Below, piece by piece: positions 43,320 through 51,825 of a stretch of 64,000 nucleotides of DNA. Below the pieces are notes generated by a model that saw only the letters and a list, made by a program, of their open reading frames with translations, was not told the DNA's origin and ran no database searches. Made by a program: the position numbers and the translations under genes. Origin of the DNA: UBA2357 sp046295975 (GTDB lineage: Bacteria > Pseudomonadota > Gammaproteobacteria > Burkholderiales > Rhodocyclaceae); assembly GCA_046295975.1 (NCBI GenBank), contig JBKBMG010000030.1:1-64000 (forward strand), written 5' to 3'. Numbering within the stretch: the stretch's first letter is position 1; each line of letters starts with the position of its first letter.

Positions 43320-45026
43320 TCACTCGTCGACGCGGTACGCCCTTGCCTCATACGGGCGCAAGCTCAGGATGTCGGTAGCCGGATGGGCCTCCACCGGCAG
43401 GTTGGCCAGCAACAGGCCGGGACGGGTAACGGTGAAGCGGTCGTGGCGATACGTTGCCGCCTCGCCGCTCAGGTTGCAGATCACCACGATGCGCCGGCCG
43501 GCATGGCTGCGCACATAGGCATAGACCTGCGCATCATCTTCCATCAACAGCCGGTAGCCGCCCTGCACCAATACCGGTTCGGCCTTGCGCAGCGCAATCA
43601 GGGCGCGGTAGTAGGCGAGTACCGAGTCGGGCTGTTCGCGCTGCGCGGCAACGTTGATCCGGGTGTGGTTGGGGTTGACCGCCAGCCACGGCCGCACCCG
43701 GCTGAAGCCGGCGTGTTCGCCGCCATCCCATTGCATGGGCGTGCGCGCGTTGTCGCGGCCGGTGACCGCCAAATCCGCCAGCACCCCCTCCGGCGCCTCG
43801 CCGCGCGCGGTACGCGCCCGGTAGTCGTTGCGGGCAAACACGTCGTTGAAGTCATCGATGCTGCCGAACACCGTGTTGGTCATGCCGATTTCCTGGCCCT
43901 GGTAGATAAAGGGCGTGCCCTGCATCAGGAAATACAGCGTCGCCAGTGCAGTGGCGCTCTCCCGCCACCAGCGTTCGGTGTCGCCCCACTTCGAGACGAT
44001 GCGCGGAATATCGTGGTTTTCCAGGAACAAGGCGTTCCAGCCGAAGCCGTCCAGCGTTTCCTGCCAGGTCGAGAACACCCGCTTGAGCGCGCACACGTCG
44101 AGCGGCGCACGTGGGTCGGCGTTCCACAGATGCAAGTGCTCGAACTGAAAGATCATGTTCAGGCGTCCGTGGGTCTCACCCACCCAGTCGCGCGCCTGTA
44201 CCGCCGACACACCGTTGGCCTCGCCCACGGTCATCACGTCGTAGCGGTTGAAGGTGTTGGCGCACAGCTCGTCGAGATGCGCCAGCACACCGTCCACGTT
44301 CATGTGCATCGGCCAGCTCGGCACCTGAGGCAGGCCCTCGGGATTGGGCAGGTCGGGCAAACCAGGCACCTTGCGGATATGGCTGATGGCGTCCAGACGG
44401 AAGCCGTCTATGCCCTTGTCCAGCCACCAGCGCACCATGTCGTAGATGGCGGCGCGCATGTCGCCGTTGTCCCAGTTGAGGTCGGGCTGGCGCGCCGAGA
44501 AAAGATGCAGGAAGTACTGCCCGGTGGCGTCGTCGCGCTGCCAGGCCGGCCCCTTGAAAATGCTCTCCCAGTTGTTCGGCGGACCATCGTCGCGGCCGTC
44601 CCGCCACACATACCAGTCGCGTCGCGGGTTGTCGCGCGACGCGCGGGAGGTCACGAACCAGGGGTGCTCGTCACTGGTGTGGTTCACCACCAGATCGAGG
44701 ATGAGGCGCATGCCCCGCCGATGGACTTCGTCGAGCAGGCGGTCGAAATCCGCCATGGTCCCGAACTCGTCCATGATGTCCTGGTAGTCGCTGATGTCAT
44801 AACCATTGTCGTCGTTGGGCGACTTGTACATCGGACACAGCCAGATCACATCCACGCCCAGCCACTTCAGGTAGTCCAGCCGCTCGACGATGCCATTCAG
44901 GTCGCCGATGCCATCGCCGTTGGCGTCCATGAAGCTGCGCGGGTAGATCTGGTAGGCCACCGCCTGCTTCCACCACTGCGTGGGCTGCGGATCGGACTGC
45001 GCTGACACAACCTGCGGATCGTACAT
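43320..45026 (-). CDS. GH13 alpha-glucosidase (AglA/oligo-1,6-glucosidase/TreC type)
   Basis: 568 residues. Calcium loop DANGDGIGDLNG. Conserved regions: LDLVVNHTSDEHPWF (I), DGFRLDAISHI with nucleophile Asp (II), VGEANGVS with acid/base Glu (III) and LENHDIPRIVSKWGD with the third acid (IV). No signal peptide is evident, so it is cytoplasmic and cleaves the sugar after import. It is first in the ABC operon and divergent from lacI, with two operators between them. Sucrose, maltose or isomaltose-type glucosides are possible. It lacks anything marking trehalose-6-phosphate specificity. Confidence 0.92.
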   Translation of the reverse strand: MYDPQVVSAQSDPQPTQWWKQAVAYQIYPRSFMDANGDGIGDLNGIVERLDYLKWLGVDVIWLCPMYKSPNDDNGYDISDYQDIMDEFGTMADFDRLLDEVHRRGMRLILDLVVNHTSDEHPWFVTSRASRDNPRRDWYVWRDGRDDGPPNNWESIFKGPAWQRDDATGQYFLHLFSARQPDLNWDNGDMRAAIYDMVRWWLDKGIDGFRLDAISHIRKVPGLPDLPNPEGLPQVPSWPMHMNVDGVLAHLDELCANTFNRYDVMTVGEANGVSAVQARDWVGETHGRLNMIFQFEHLHLWNADPRAPLDVCALKRVFSTWQETLDGFGWNALFLENHDIPRIVSKWGDTERWWRESATALATLYFLMQGTPFIYQGQEIGMTNTVFGSIDDFNDVFARNDYRARTARGEAPEGVLADLAVTGRDNARTPMQWDGGEHAGFSRVRPWLAVNPNHTRINVAAQREQPDSVLAYYRALIALRKAEPVLVQGGYRLLMEDDAQVYAYVRSHAGRRIVVICNLSGEAATYRHDRFTVTRPGLLLANLPVEAHPATDILSLRPYEARAYRVDE

Positions 45027-45145
45027 TTCGGGGTCTCCGTCTCACTCGGCACGGCACTCGGTCGCCACGGCACGGTTACGTCGCGGTCGACGCGTTGCGG
45101 CAGCGCACCGCAACGATGAATTTCGTTAATGGGTTCATAAATCTT

Positions 45146-45159
45146 CCAAAGCGGTTTGG
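45146..45159. promoter_or_regulatory. LacI-family operator 1 in the lacI-GH13 divergent region
   Basis: CCAAAGCGGTTTGG, a near-perfect palindrome (one centre mismatch), 89 bp before the lacI start and 120 bp before the GH13 start on the other strand. Confidence 0.75.
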
Positions 45160-45167
45160 ATCGTAGT

Positions 45168-45181
45168 TCAAAGCGCTTTGG
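45168..45181. promoter_or_regulatory. LacI-family operator 2 in the lacI-GH13 divergent region
   Basis: TCAAAGCGCTTTGG, 22 bp from operator 1 (two helical turns), so two dimers could bind the same face. It probably allows both autoregulation of lacI and repression of the ABC operon. Confidence 0.75.
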
Positions 45182-45234
45182 ATGTAAACTGGTTTCGTGA
45201 TGAAATAGGCTTGACCCTAACGAGGACGTCGCTG

Positions 45235-46257
45235 ATGAAGGTAAACCTGAAGATGTTGTCCGAATCGCTCGGCCTGTCGCAGACCACCGTCAGCCGCGCG
45301 CTGAACGGCTATTCCGACGTGGCGGCCTCAACCCGCGAACGCGTGGCCGAGGCTGCCCGCCGCCTGGGCTATCAGCCCGACCCCTTGGCGCGGCGCCTGG
45401 CCACAGGCCGCACCGACACCGTCGGACTGGTGTTCCCATTCGCCGCCACCGAGTTCGGCGACCACCGCTTTGGCGAAGTGGTTGACGGCTTGACGGACGG
45501 GCTCGCCCAGCACGGCATGGACCTCAGCATCATTCCCACCCGCCCCGGCAAGGAACTGGACACCTACCGCCGCCTGATCGACACGCGGCGGGTGGACGCC
45601 CTGATCGTCGGCTGGACCCAGGTCGAAGACGCCCGCATCCGCCTGCTTCAGCAGGCCCGCTTCCCCTTCCTCGCCTACGGCCGCACCCACAGCACCGCCC
45701 CCTATCCGTGGTTCGACTTCGACAACCAGGCCGGCGCGCGCGCCGCCGTCGAACGTCTGATCGGACTGGGCCACCGGTGCATCGGCGTCATCCACGCACC
45801 GCTCGAGCTGAACTTCGCTCGCCAGCGCTTCGACGGCTACCTCGGCGCCTTGGCCGCAGCCGGTATCGCGCGCGACGACAGCGTGATCGCCGCCAGTCCG
45901 CTGAGCCGCATCGCAGGCTACGAGGCAATGCTCGCCCTGCTCGCCCTGCCCAAGCCCCCCACTGCGGTACTGGTGGACAACAACCTGGCCGGAATCGGCG
46001 CGTTGCGCGCCCTGGGCGACAAGGGCATCAAGCCCGGACGGGATCTATCCGTCATCGTATACGACGGAGTGTTCGCCGACGTGCCACTCCCCTACTCCGT
46101 AAGCGCGGTCATCCAACCCACTGGCGAACGCTCCGGACGGTGCATGGCGGGCATGATCGTCGATGTACTCGCGGGCAAACCCGTCGCCGAACTCCAGCAC
46201 CTCGCCCAACCCTGCCTGGAAGCCGGCGACACCGACGGGCCGCCGCCGTCAGCCTGA
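45235..46257 (+). CDS. LacI-family transcriptional regulator of alpha-glucoside genes
   Basis: 340 residues. The N-terminal helix-turn-helix MLSESLGLSQTTVSRALNGY and hinge helix DPLARRLATGRTDTVGLVFP are typical of LacI. The sugar-binding domain has AALLVDNN-type pocket segments. ATG 45235 is chosen: GAGG lies nine bases upstream, and starting at 45178 would cover operator 2. It resembles AglR, repressor of alpha-glucoside transport genes. Inducer unknown. Confidence 0.9.
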   Translation: MKVNLKMLSESLGLSQTTVSRALNGYSDVAASTRERVAEAARRLGYQPDPLARRLATGRTDTVGLVFPFAATEFGDHRFGEVVDGLTDGLAQHGMDLSIIPTRPGKELDTYRRLIDTRRVDALIVGWTQVEDARIRLLQQARFPFLAYGRTHSTAPYPWFDFDNQAGARAAVERLIGLGHRCIGVIHAPLELNFARQRFDGYLGALAAAGIARDDSVIAASPLSRIAGYEAMLALLALPKPPTAVLVDNNLAGIGALRALGDKGIKPGRDLSVIVYDGVFADVPLPYSVSAVIQPTGERSGRCMAGMIVDVLAGKPVAELQHLAQPCLEAGDTDGPPPSA

Positions 46258-46366
46258 AGCGTCCGCGGCCACTGGCGGTACCGTGCTGCTCACTACTGAC
46301 GCCCGCTCCGAATCTGGATTGCAACGAATGGCGCACCCGGACCATGCGACCAGGCTGCCCGCAGCC

Positions 46367-46966
46367 TCAGCTTGACGCGGAAAACGCCAGCGCCGCGGCC
46401 ACTACCGCCTGCTCGATGGCCGCCGGTTTCAAGTTTCCCCGCATGTAGGACATCAGGCTGCGCTGAGCGCGTATGGTTGCGAAACCGTAGAGCGTCGACC
46501 ACATCGAGATCATTCTCAGCCGCACTTGACGTGGCTTCGCCTCCGGCAGCGAACGCTGGAGTTGCCGAAACAGCAGGCGATACGTCTTTGCCAGCGAAGG
46601 CAAGCGTGCCTCCGCATCAGGCGCCGTGACCACTTCGGCGTCATACATCATGCGAAACAATCCCGGCTTTTCCTCGCAGAACGACAAGAACGAATACATG
46701 GACGCTTCCAGCCCCGTCTGCGGGGACGGCGCATCGGCAAAGATCCGTTGCAGATCCCGGAACATGGACTGATGCCCCTCCTCGGCCAGCGCCATCAGCA
46801 AGTCGCTGCGATTCGAGAAATGGCGGTACAAGGCCGCGGGCGTGACACCCAGGTGCTGTGCCAGGTCACGCATCGCCACCGCATCGTGCCCGCGCGTACA
46901 AACGATGCCTCGCGCGGCTTCCAGCGCCGACGCCCGCAGACTGCCGTGGTGATAATGATCGCGCAT
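46367..46966 (-). CDS. TetR-family regulator
   Basis: 199 residues from ATG 46966. N-terminal DNA-binding domain: HHGSLRASALEAARGIVCTRG, then MRDLAQHLGVTPAALYRHFSNRSDLLMALA. The remaining part is a ligand-binding TetR C-terminal domain (WHG-like: EKPGLFRMMYDAEVV, MISMWSTLYGFATI). It lies downstream of, and in the same direction as, the Rieske oxygenase gene, whose promoter carries a perfect TetR-style palindrome. It likely represses that gene until an aromatic ligand binds. Confidence 0.88.
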   Translation of the reverse strand: MRDHYHHGSLRASALEAARGIVCTRGHDAVAMRDLAQHLGVTPAALYRHFSNRSDLLMALAEEGHQSMFRDLQRIFADAPSPQTGLEASMYSFLSFCEEKPGLFRMMYDAEVVTAPDAEARLPSLAKTYRLLFRQLQRSLPEAKPRQVRLRMISMWSTLYGFATIRAQRSLMSYMRGNLKPAAIEQAVVAAALAFSASS

Positions 46967-47139
46967 GGTCACGCAACACCTCTGATCGCCAACTCGATGC
47001 CGGAATCCTATCAGCACTGGACGTGACTGACGTCGCCCGCCGCCGTCAGTCACGTCCGGGCGCGGCTTACTGCTGGCTGGCCTGCCCCCGGGGCAGTCGG
47101 TACTTTCAACCCCTTTACGCGACACACCGTCTATATGAC

Positions 47140-47169
47140 GCTTCAGCCCCCCTGCCAGGGGGCTGAAGC
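47140..47169 (-). terminator. Hairpin after Rieske oxygenase gene
   Basis: GCTTCAGCCCCC and GGGGGCTGAAGC form a perfect 12-bp stem around a six-base loop, 38 bp after the oxygenase stop. No clear U-tract, but the size and place suit a terminator separating the oxygenase from tetR. Confidence 0.65.
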
Positions 47170-47206
47170 ACGCGCCCCCGAGGGCGCCAGGGAAAGACAG
47201 GGACAC

Positions 47207-48256
47207 TTAGGCCGGTACTTTCTCCTGCTCCTTGGCGATCAGCCCATCCAGCACCCGACGCGCCCGCACCGCCGGCCCGTCACCCGCCAGCAGCACGGGT
47301 TTCAAGGACCAGAACTCGGCATCGCCAATCGCCCGCTGCTGCGCTTCCAGCATGGGAAGGTCTTCGTTGGTGAAGGGGATCTTCAACGCTTCGATATGCT
47401 CCTCGGCCATCTTGGCCCCGATCTCGCCCATTGCCTTCGGGAAGGAAATCGCGAACCAGTAATGCGTGGAACGCTCGGTTTCGGGCGTGAACAAATGCGG
47501 CAGCATGGCATCACGCCCCTCCGAGCGGGGCCGTCCGGTGGGCGTCGCGCCTGAGTGCAGCAACATGCACGCGGGTGCGTCCCAGCGTACATCGATCCAC
47601 CGGTCGACCGGCATGCCATGCGCCAAACCGAACGCATCATAGAGGAAGGCCGGCATGATCTCGTTACAGGTCTGGCGCAAGGACCACACCGTATCGCCGG
47701 TCTGTTTCACATCGATGTTCGCCTGCTTGACCGCATCGCTGCCCAGCGTTCCGGGATGGAGGAACTCGATGTGCGACAGATCGAGAATGTTGTCGGACTC
47801 AAGGACATAGTTCGCCTTGGCATGCAGGTAGCGCTTGCCCACGTGCCAATGCTCGGGATCCATGCACGAGAAGTCGGGAATCAGTGCCGGGTCGGCACGC
47901 TCGGCGTCACCCAACCAGATCCAGAGACAGCTGTAGCGCTCAACCAACGGGAAGCTGCGCGTCTTCGCCGACGCCGGCACACGGCCATCGCCGTGCGGAT
48001 TGTGTACGCAGGCGCCGCTGCCATCGAAGCGCAGACCGTGATAAGCGCATTCCAGGCTACGCCCACCGTCGCACAACTTGCCCATGGACAAGGGCGCAAA
48101 CCGATGCGGACAGCGATCGAGCAAAGCATGCGCAACCCCATCAGCATCGCGGAACATCACCACCGGCAAGTCGAGCAAGGTGCGCGCAAAAGGCGCCGTT
48201 TGCTCGACCTCGCTTGCCCAGGCGGCCACATACCAAGTGTTCATCAAATAAGCCAT
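47207..48256 (-). CDS. VanA-like Rieske non-heme iron oxygenase
   Basis: 349 residues. Rieske (2Fe-2S) motif CPHRFAPLSMG then CAYHGLRFDG near residues 49-75. Mononuclear iron site NILDLSHIEFLHPG near 155-165 with Asp and two His. It begins MNTWYVAAWASEVEQ, characteristic of vanillate O-demethylase oxygenase and relatives. Acts on a substituted methoxy- or carboxy-aromatic as O-demethylase or hydroxylase. No VanB-type reductase is adjacent, so it must borrow one. The start ATG 48256 follows AAGAGGAGACAAGA. Controlled by the palindrome at 48279. Confidence 0.88.
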   Translation of the reverse strand: MAYLMNTWYVAAWASEVEQTAPFARTLLDLPVVMFRDADGVAHALLDRCPHRFAPLSMGKLCDGGRSLECAYHGLRFDGSGACVHNPHGDGRVPASAKTRSFPLVERYSCLWIWLGDAERADPALIPDFSCMDPEHWHVGKRYLHAKANYVLESDNILDLSHIEFLHPGTLGSDAVKQANIDVKQTGDTVWSLRQTCNEIMPAFLYDAFGLAHGMPVDRWIDVRWDAPACMLLHSGATPTGRPRSEGRDAMLPHLFTPETERSTHYWFAISFPKAMGEIGAKMAEEHIEALKIPFTNEDLPMLEAQQRAIGDAEFWSLKPVLLAGDGPAVRARRVLDGLIAKEQEKVPA

Positions 48257-48566
48257 TCTTGTCTCCTCTTGTTGTGATGTAAACGTCGTTTACTTTAGGT
48301 GTGAGGTTCAGTCGTGTCAAGCAAGAAAATCCTTTAAATCATCTTGTTGCAGAGGTCGCGCGAGTGCGCCTCAGGTCAGCGCGCGCTGCGCGCGCGGCAA
48401 GAGGGGCAGTGCCCTCGGCGTCGCGTCGCACTGGCCATGACAACTTCACGAAACCGATTCGAACAATTCTTTCTATTTGCCTCCTGAATACATTAAAGGC
48501 TAAGCTGAGGTACTTGCGACCGACCCTGCCATGGGGAGTCTGCATTCCTGACGCCGGACCCCTGAG
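48257..48566. other. 310-bp divergent region between Rieske oxygenase and LysR genes
   Basis: No gene. Contains the TetR-type palindrome at 48279-48293, an AT-rich promoter-like stretch around 48295-48350, a GC-alternating GCGCGC tract near 48385-48395 and a further AT-rich stretch at 48465-48510 that may hold the lysR promoter. Confidence 0.6.
48279..48293. promoter_or_regulatory. TetR-family operator upstream of Rieske oxygenase
   Basis: GTAAACGTCGTTTAC is a perfect palindrome of 7-bp arms around one base, 23 bp upstream of the oxygenase ATG. Length and symmetry are typical of TetR-family operators, and a TetR gene lies just downstream of the oxygenase. Confidence 0.7.
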
Positions 48567-49529
48567 ATGCGCTTCAAGAAACTCGATCTGAACCTGCTGG
48601 TCGCGCTGGACGCAATGCTGACCGAACGCAGCATCAGCCGTGCTGCCGAGCGGGTACACCTCACCCAGTCGGCGATGAGCAATGCACTGGCCCGCCTGCG
48701 TGAGTACTTCGACGATCAATTGCTGGTGCAGGTCGGTCGCAAGATGGAACTCACCCCACGTGCCGAACTCCTGAAGGATGCAGTGCGCGATGTGCTCGTC
48801 CGGGTCGACACGACGATTGCAGCCCACCCCGATTTCGTTCCCGAACAGGCCGATCGGGAGTTTCGCTTGTACGTGTCGGATTATTCGCTGCAAACCCTCA
48901 TTCCACACGTGCTCGCACTGACCCAGGCGCAAGCACCGGGGGTACGTTTCCAGTTGCTGCATCAACGGACGGAGCCGCATCGGGCACTGGAGCGCGGCGA
49001 GATCGACTTGCTCGTGATTCCGCGCAACTACTGTTCGCAGGAACATCCGCTCGACACCCTGTTCAACGAAGCCTTCCAGTGCGTGGTTTGGCGCCACAGC
49101 CGTCGCTGGAGCAGCGACACCATGAGCCTGGACGACTACGCCAACGCCGGCCACGTGGTGATGCTGCCGGCCGAGGGTCAGCCCTCGTTCGAAACCTGGT
49201 TCATGGATCGCTACGGCCTCTCTCGCCACATCGAGGTCACCTCGTTCAACTTCACCTCGGTGCCCTTCCTCGTGGTCGGCACCGACCGCGTCGCCACCGT
49301 ACACAGCCGCCTCGCACAACAGGCTCGGCAGATGCTACCGCTGAAGTGCTTCGTGCCGCCCCTGCCCATTCCAGAGATGGAGCAGGCCATGCAATGGCAC
49401 AAGTACCGCACCCAGGATCCCGCGCTGAGCTGGCTGCGCAGCCTGTTCCACGAAGCGGTCATCCGCATGAACACGGCAGAGGCGGACCACGCACCGCCTG
49501 ATCAGCCAACACCGCCGCAACACATGTGA
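48567..49529 (+). CDS. LysR-family transcriptional regulator (NodD-like subgroup)
   Basis: 320 residues. It begins MRFKKLDLNLLVALDAMLTERSIS, with HTH SRAAERVHLTQSAMSNALAR. The N-terminal wording LDLNLLVALDAML is that of the NodD/LinR-like group, which often responds to flavonoids or other phenolics. The ligand-binding domain follows. It is convergent with the PobA-like gene and divergent from the Rieske gene. It probably activates one of the catabolic units here. Confidence 0.9.
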   Translation: MRFKKLDLNLLVALDAMLTERSISRAAERVHLTQSAMSNALARLREYFDDQLLVQVGRKMELTPRAELLKDAVRDVLVRVDTTIAAHPDFVPEQADREFRLYVSDYSLQTLIPHVLALTQAQAPGVRFQLLHQRTEPHRALERGEIDLLVIPRNYCSQEHPLDTLFNEAFQCVVWRHSRRWSSDTMSLDDYANAGHVVMLPAEGQPSFETWFMDRYGLSRHIEVTSFNFTSVPFLVVGTDRVATVHSRLAQQARQMLPLKCFVPPLPIPEMEQAMQWHKYRTQDPALSWLRSLFHEAVIRMNTAEADHAPPDQPTPPQHM

Positions 49530-49678
49530 GGAAATCGCCGCGCGCAGCCAGGCGATCGGCGATCGGCAGCGATCGAGCGGATAGCCGCAAACACGGGCGC
49601 CGCGCAACATGGCACGGCTCGCTACGACTGCTTCACAAACGCACAACGCTGCCATGGCTTGCGCCTGTTGCGGGTCGC

Positions 49679-50866
49679 TCAGTTCTCGGCGCGACCGACA
49701 TAGTGCTCAGCGAGCGTTGCGGCGAGCTCCGACCCACCAACCCGGGATTTCAAGGCCGCAATCTGACGACTGTATTCGTGCTCGTCGCTGTCCGGTGACC
49801 TGTGCAGCAGCGACGTCATCCATCCCGCAAAGCCGGCCATCCTGCGCACCCGCTGAAGCGCGGTGGTCGAGTAGGTCTCGAGCAAATCGTTGCGGCCGTC
49901 ACGGTAGTAGCGTGTCAGCGCCCGGGCGAGCAACCTCGCGTCGGCTGCCGCCAGGTTCAGCCCCTTGGCGCCGGTGGGCGGCACCACATGTGCCGCATCG
50001 CCGGCGAGAAACAATCGGCCATACTGCATCGGTTCGACCACCAGGCTGCGCATGCCGACCACGCTGCGGTCGATGATGGGTGCCCGCCCCGGCAGCCAGC
50101 CGTCAGCCGACGCGAGCCGGGTCTGCAGTTCGGTCCAGATACGGTCGTCGGGCCAGTCCTCGATACGCTCGGTCGGCGAACATTGAAAGAACAGGCGCTG
50201 CAGATCGCGTGACTGCGTACTCACCAAGGCGAAGCCACGCCTGTGTACGGCATAGATCAGTTCATGCGAGACACGCGGCGCCTTGTACAGGATGCCGAAC
50301 CAGGCATACGGGTAGAGCTGCTCCTGCCCCTTCATCACCCCGGCCGGCACCGAGCGCCTGCAGACACCGCGCGTGCCGTCGCTGCCGGCGATGAAATCGC
50401 AGTGGATTTCGTGCTCCTCGTCCTGACGATCGCGGTAGCGGATCTTGGGCAGGTCGGTTTCGAGGTCGCGGATGTTCACCACATTGGCGTTGAACCGAAT
50501 GTCACCACCGTTTTCCCGTCTCAGCCTGAGCAAATCCTTGATGACATCGCGCTGAGCATAGCTGCGTACCGCGCCGCCCCCGGTGAGTGCCGCAAGGTCG
50601 ATGCGTACATCCTGGCCCTCCACCCGCAGCACGATGCTGTCCTGGCGCTGGCCTTCCTTCATCATGCGTTCGCCGGCACCGATCTCGTTCAACAGGTCCA
50701 CCGTACCCTGTTCGAGCACGCCGGCCTTCAGCGCCGATTCGGTCTCATGACGCGACTGGCGCTCGAGCACGATGGAGTCTATGCCTTCGAGATGCAACAG
50801 TTGCGACAGCATCAGCCCGGCGGGCCCCGCGCCGATGATTGCAACCTGGGTACGGATGGGTTTCAT
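49679..50866 (-). CDS. PobA-like FAD aromatic hydroxylase with altered substrate pocket
   Basis: 395 residues. FAD-binding GAGPAGLMLSQLLHLEGID, the family DG motif (IAGSDGTRGVCRRS) and GRLFLAGDAAHVVPPTGAKG are intact and collinear with 4-hydroxybenzoate 3-monooxygenase. Compared with my recollection of PobA, the phenol-binding Tyr201, Ser212, Arg220 and Tyr385 equivalents are kept. Arg214, which pairs with the substrate carboxylate, is Gln here (FALVSTQSR). Tyr222 is Phe and Arg44 is Lys. It may therefore hydroxylate a different phenol. ATG 50866 is the start; its ATGA overlaps the epimerase stop. Confidence 0.85.
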   Translation of the reverse strand: MKPIRTQVAIIGAGPAGLMLSQLLHLEGIDSIVLERQSRHETESALKAGVLEQGTVDLLNEIGAGERMMKEGQRQDSIVLRVEGQDVRIDLAALTGGGAVRSYAQRDVIKDLLRLRRENGGDIRFNANVVNIRDLETDLPKIRYRDRQDEEHEIHCDFIAGSDGTRGVCRRSVPAGVMKGQEQLYPYAWFGILYKAPRVSHELIYAVHRRGFALVSTQSRDLQRLFFQCSPTERIEDWPDDRIWTELQTRLASADGWLPGRAPIIDRSVVGMRSLVVEPMQYGRLFLAGDAAHVVPPTGAKGLNLAAADARLLARALTRYYRDGRNDLLETYSTTALQRVRRMAGFAGWMTSLLHRSPDSDEHEYSRQIAALKSRVGGSELAATLAEHYVGRAEN

Positions 50867-51825
50867 GCGTTCACCGCGGGTTGAATCGACAGTGCGTGGC
50901 GGATCAAGGCCTCGACACTGCCATCGTGACGGAACCCGAGCGCCTCTGCCTGTGCGGTATCCAGCGGCGGATAACGCGCGAACAGGCGCTCGACCAGGGG
51001 CTCGGGCGCATAGCGCACCAACTGCCCGGAGTCCCGACCGAAACGCGCGCACAGTGCCGCCACCACGTCGGCCATCGTCAGTCGCAATACCGGCATCGGA
51101 TAGCTGCGGCGCGGATGCAGCCGCTGCGGATCGACGCATGCCGCGCGCAACAGGTTGTCGACGCACGCAGATACCGAGATCCACCAGGCGACACCCTCGG
51201 GCGAGACCGGCAGGGTGACCGGCTCGCCCGCGGCCAGGCGCCAGAACACCTGGCTCATGAAGGCCGACATCAGCCCGGCGCCCTCGCCCGGACGCGCAAC
51301 CACGCCGGGCAGGCGCAGGCTGCAGCCCTCCACCCAGCGCCGGCGACTGGCATCGGCCACCAGCACTTCGCATGCCAGCTTGTGCGCGCCGTAGCTGAGC
51401 GCCGGCGCCGGCAGGGTCGCCTCGTCAATCCGCTCCGGTAAGGGGTCACCGTACACCGCAACGCTACTCGCATAGATGAAGCGTGCCGGAACAGACTGGC
51501 CACGCAACCGTTCAAGCAGGGCAATGGTGGCATCGAGATTCACCCGCCGGCCCCGCTCGTAGTCCGCCTCGGCCGCCCCGCCTGGCAGGCTTGCCAAGTG
51601 AAACACGGCATCCAGCGGTTGGGCGCACAGGGCGTCCAGGTGGGTGGGGTCGCAGAGATCGCCCGCCCGCTGCACCACCCGCGCATCCCCCGCCGCGTCG
51701 TCGGAGTGCAGATCGGCCGCCACGATCTGATCGACCGTCCGTCCGTCCAGCCCCTGTGCAAGCAGACGCTGTACCAGTACCCGGCCGATGAAGCCGTCGG
51801 CGCCGGTCACCAGCACCCGGATCAT
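50863..51825 (-). CDS. NAD-dependent epimerase/dehydratase-type SDR (DenD-like)
   Basis: 320 residues. Extended SDR: VLVTGADGFIGRVL at the N terminus, catalytic SYGAHKLACE with the Tyr-xxx-Lys pair near residue 141, and FIYASSVAVYG before it. Members resembling D-erythronate dehydrogenase (DenD) act on sugar acids or small hydroxy acids. Here it is coupled by four-base overlaps at both ends to the hydroxylase and FAH genes, so a role in oxidising or reducing a side-chain intermediate of the aromatic pathway is likely (inference). Confidence 0.82.
   Translation of the reverse strand: MIRVLVTGADGFIGRVLVQRLLAQGLDGRTVDQIVAADLHSDDAAGDARVVQRAGDLCDPTHLDALCAQPLDAVFHLASLPGGAAEADYERGRRVNLDATIALLERLRGQSVPARFIYASSVAVYGDPLPERIDEATLPAPALSYGAHKLACEVLVADASRRRWVEGCSLRLPGVVARPGEGAGLMSAFMSQVFWRLAAGEPVTLPVSPEGVAWWISVSACVDNLLRAACVDPQRLHPRRSYPMPVLRLTMADVVAALCARFGRDSGQLVRYAPEPLVERLFARYPPLDTAQAEALGFRHDGSVEALIRHALSIQPAVNA

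Noticed and set aside
41247..45005. Plus-strand open frame of 1252 codons opposite the sugar ABC genes
   Set aside because: It lies antisense to permease, binding-protein and GH13 genes that have clear motifs. Its composition (His/Gln/Arg/Gly-rich) is the usual shadow of high-GC coding DNA.
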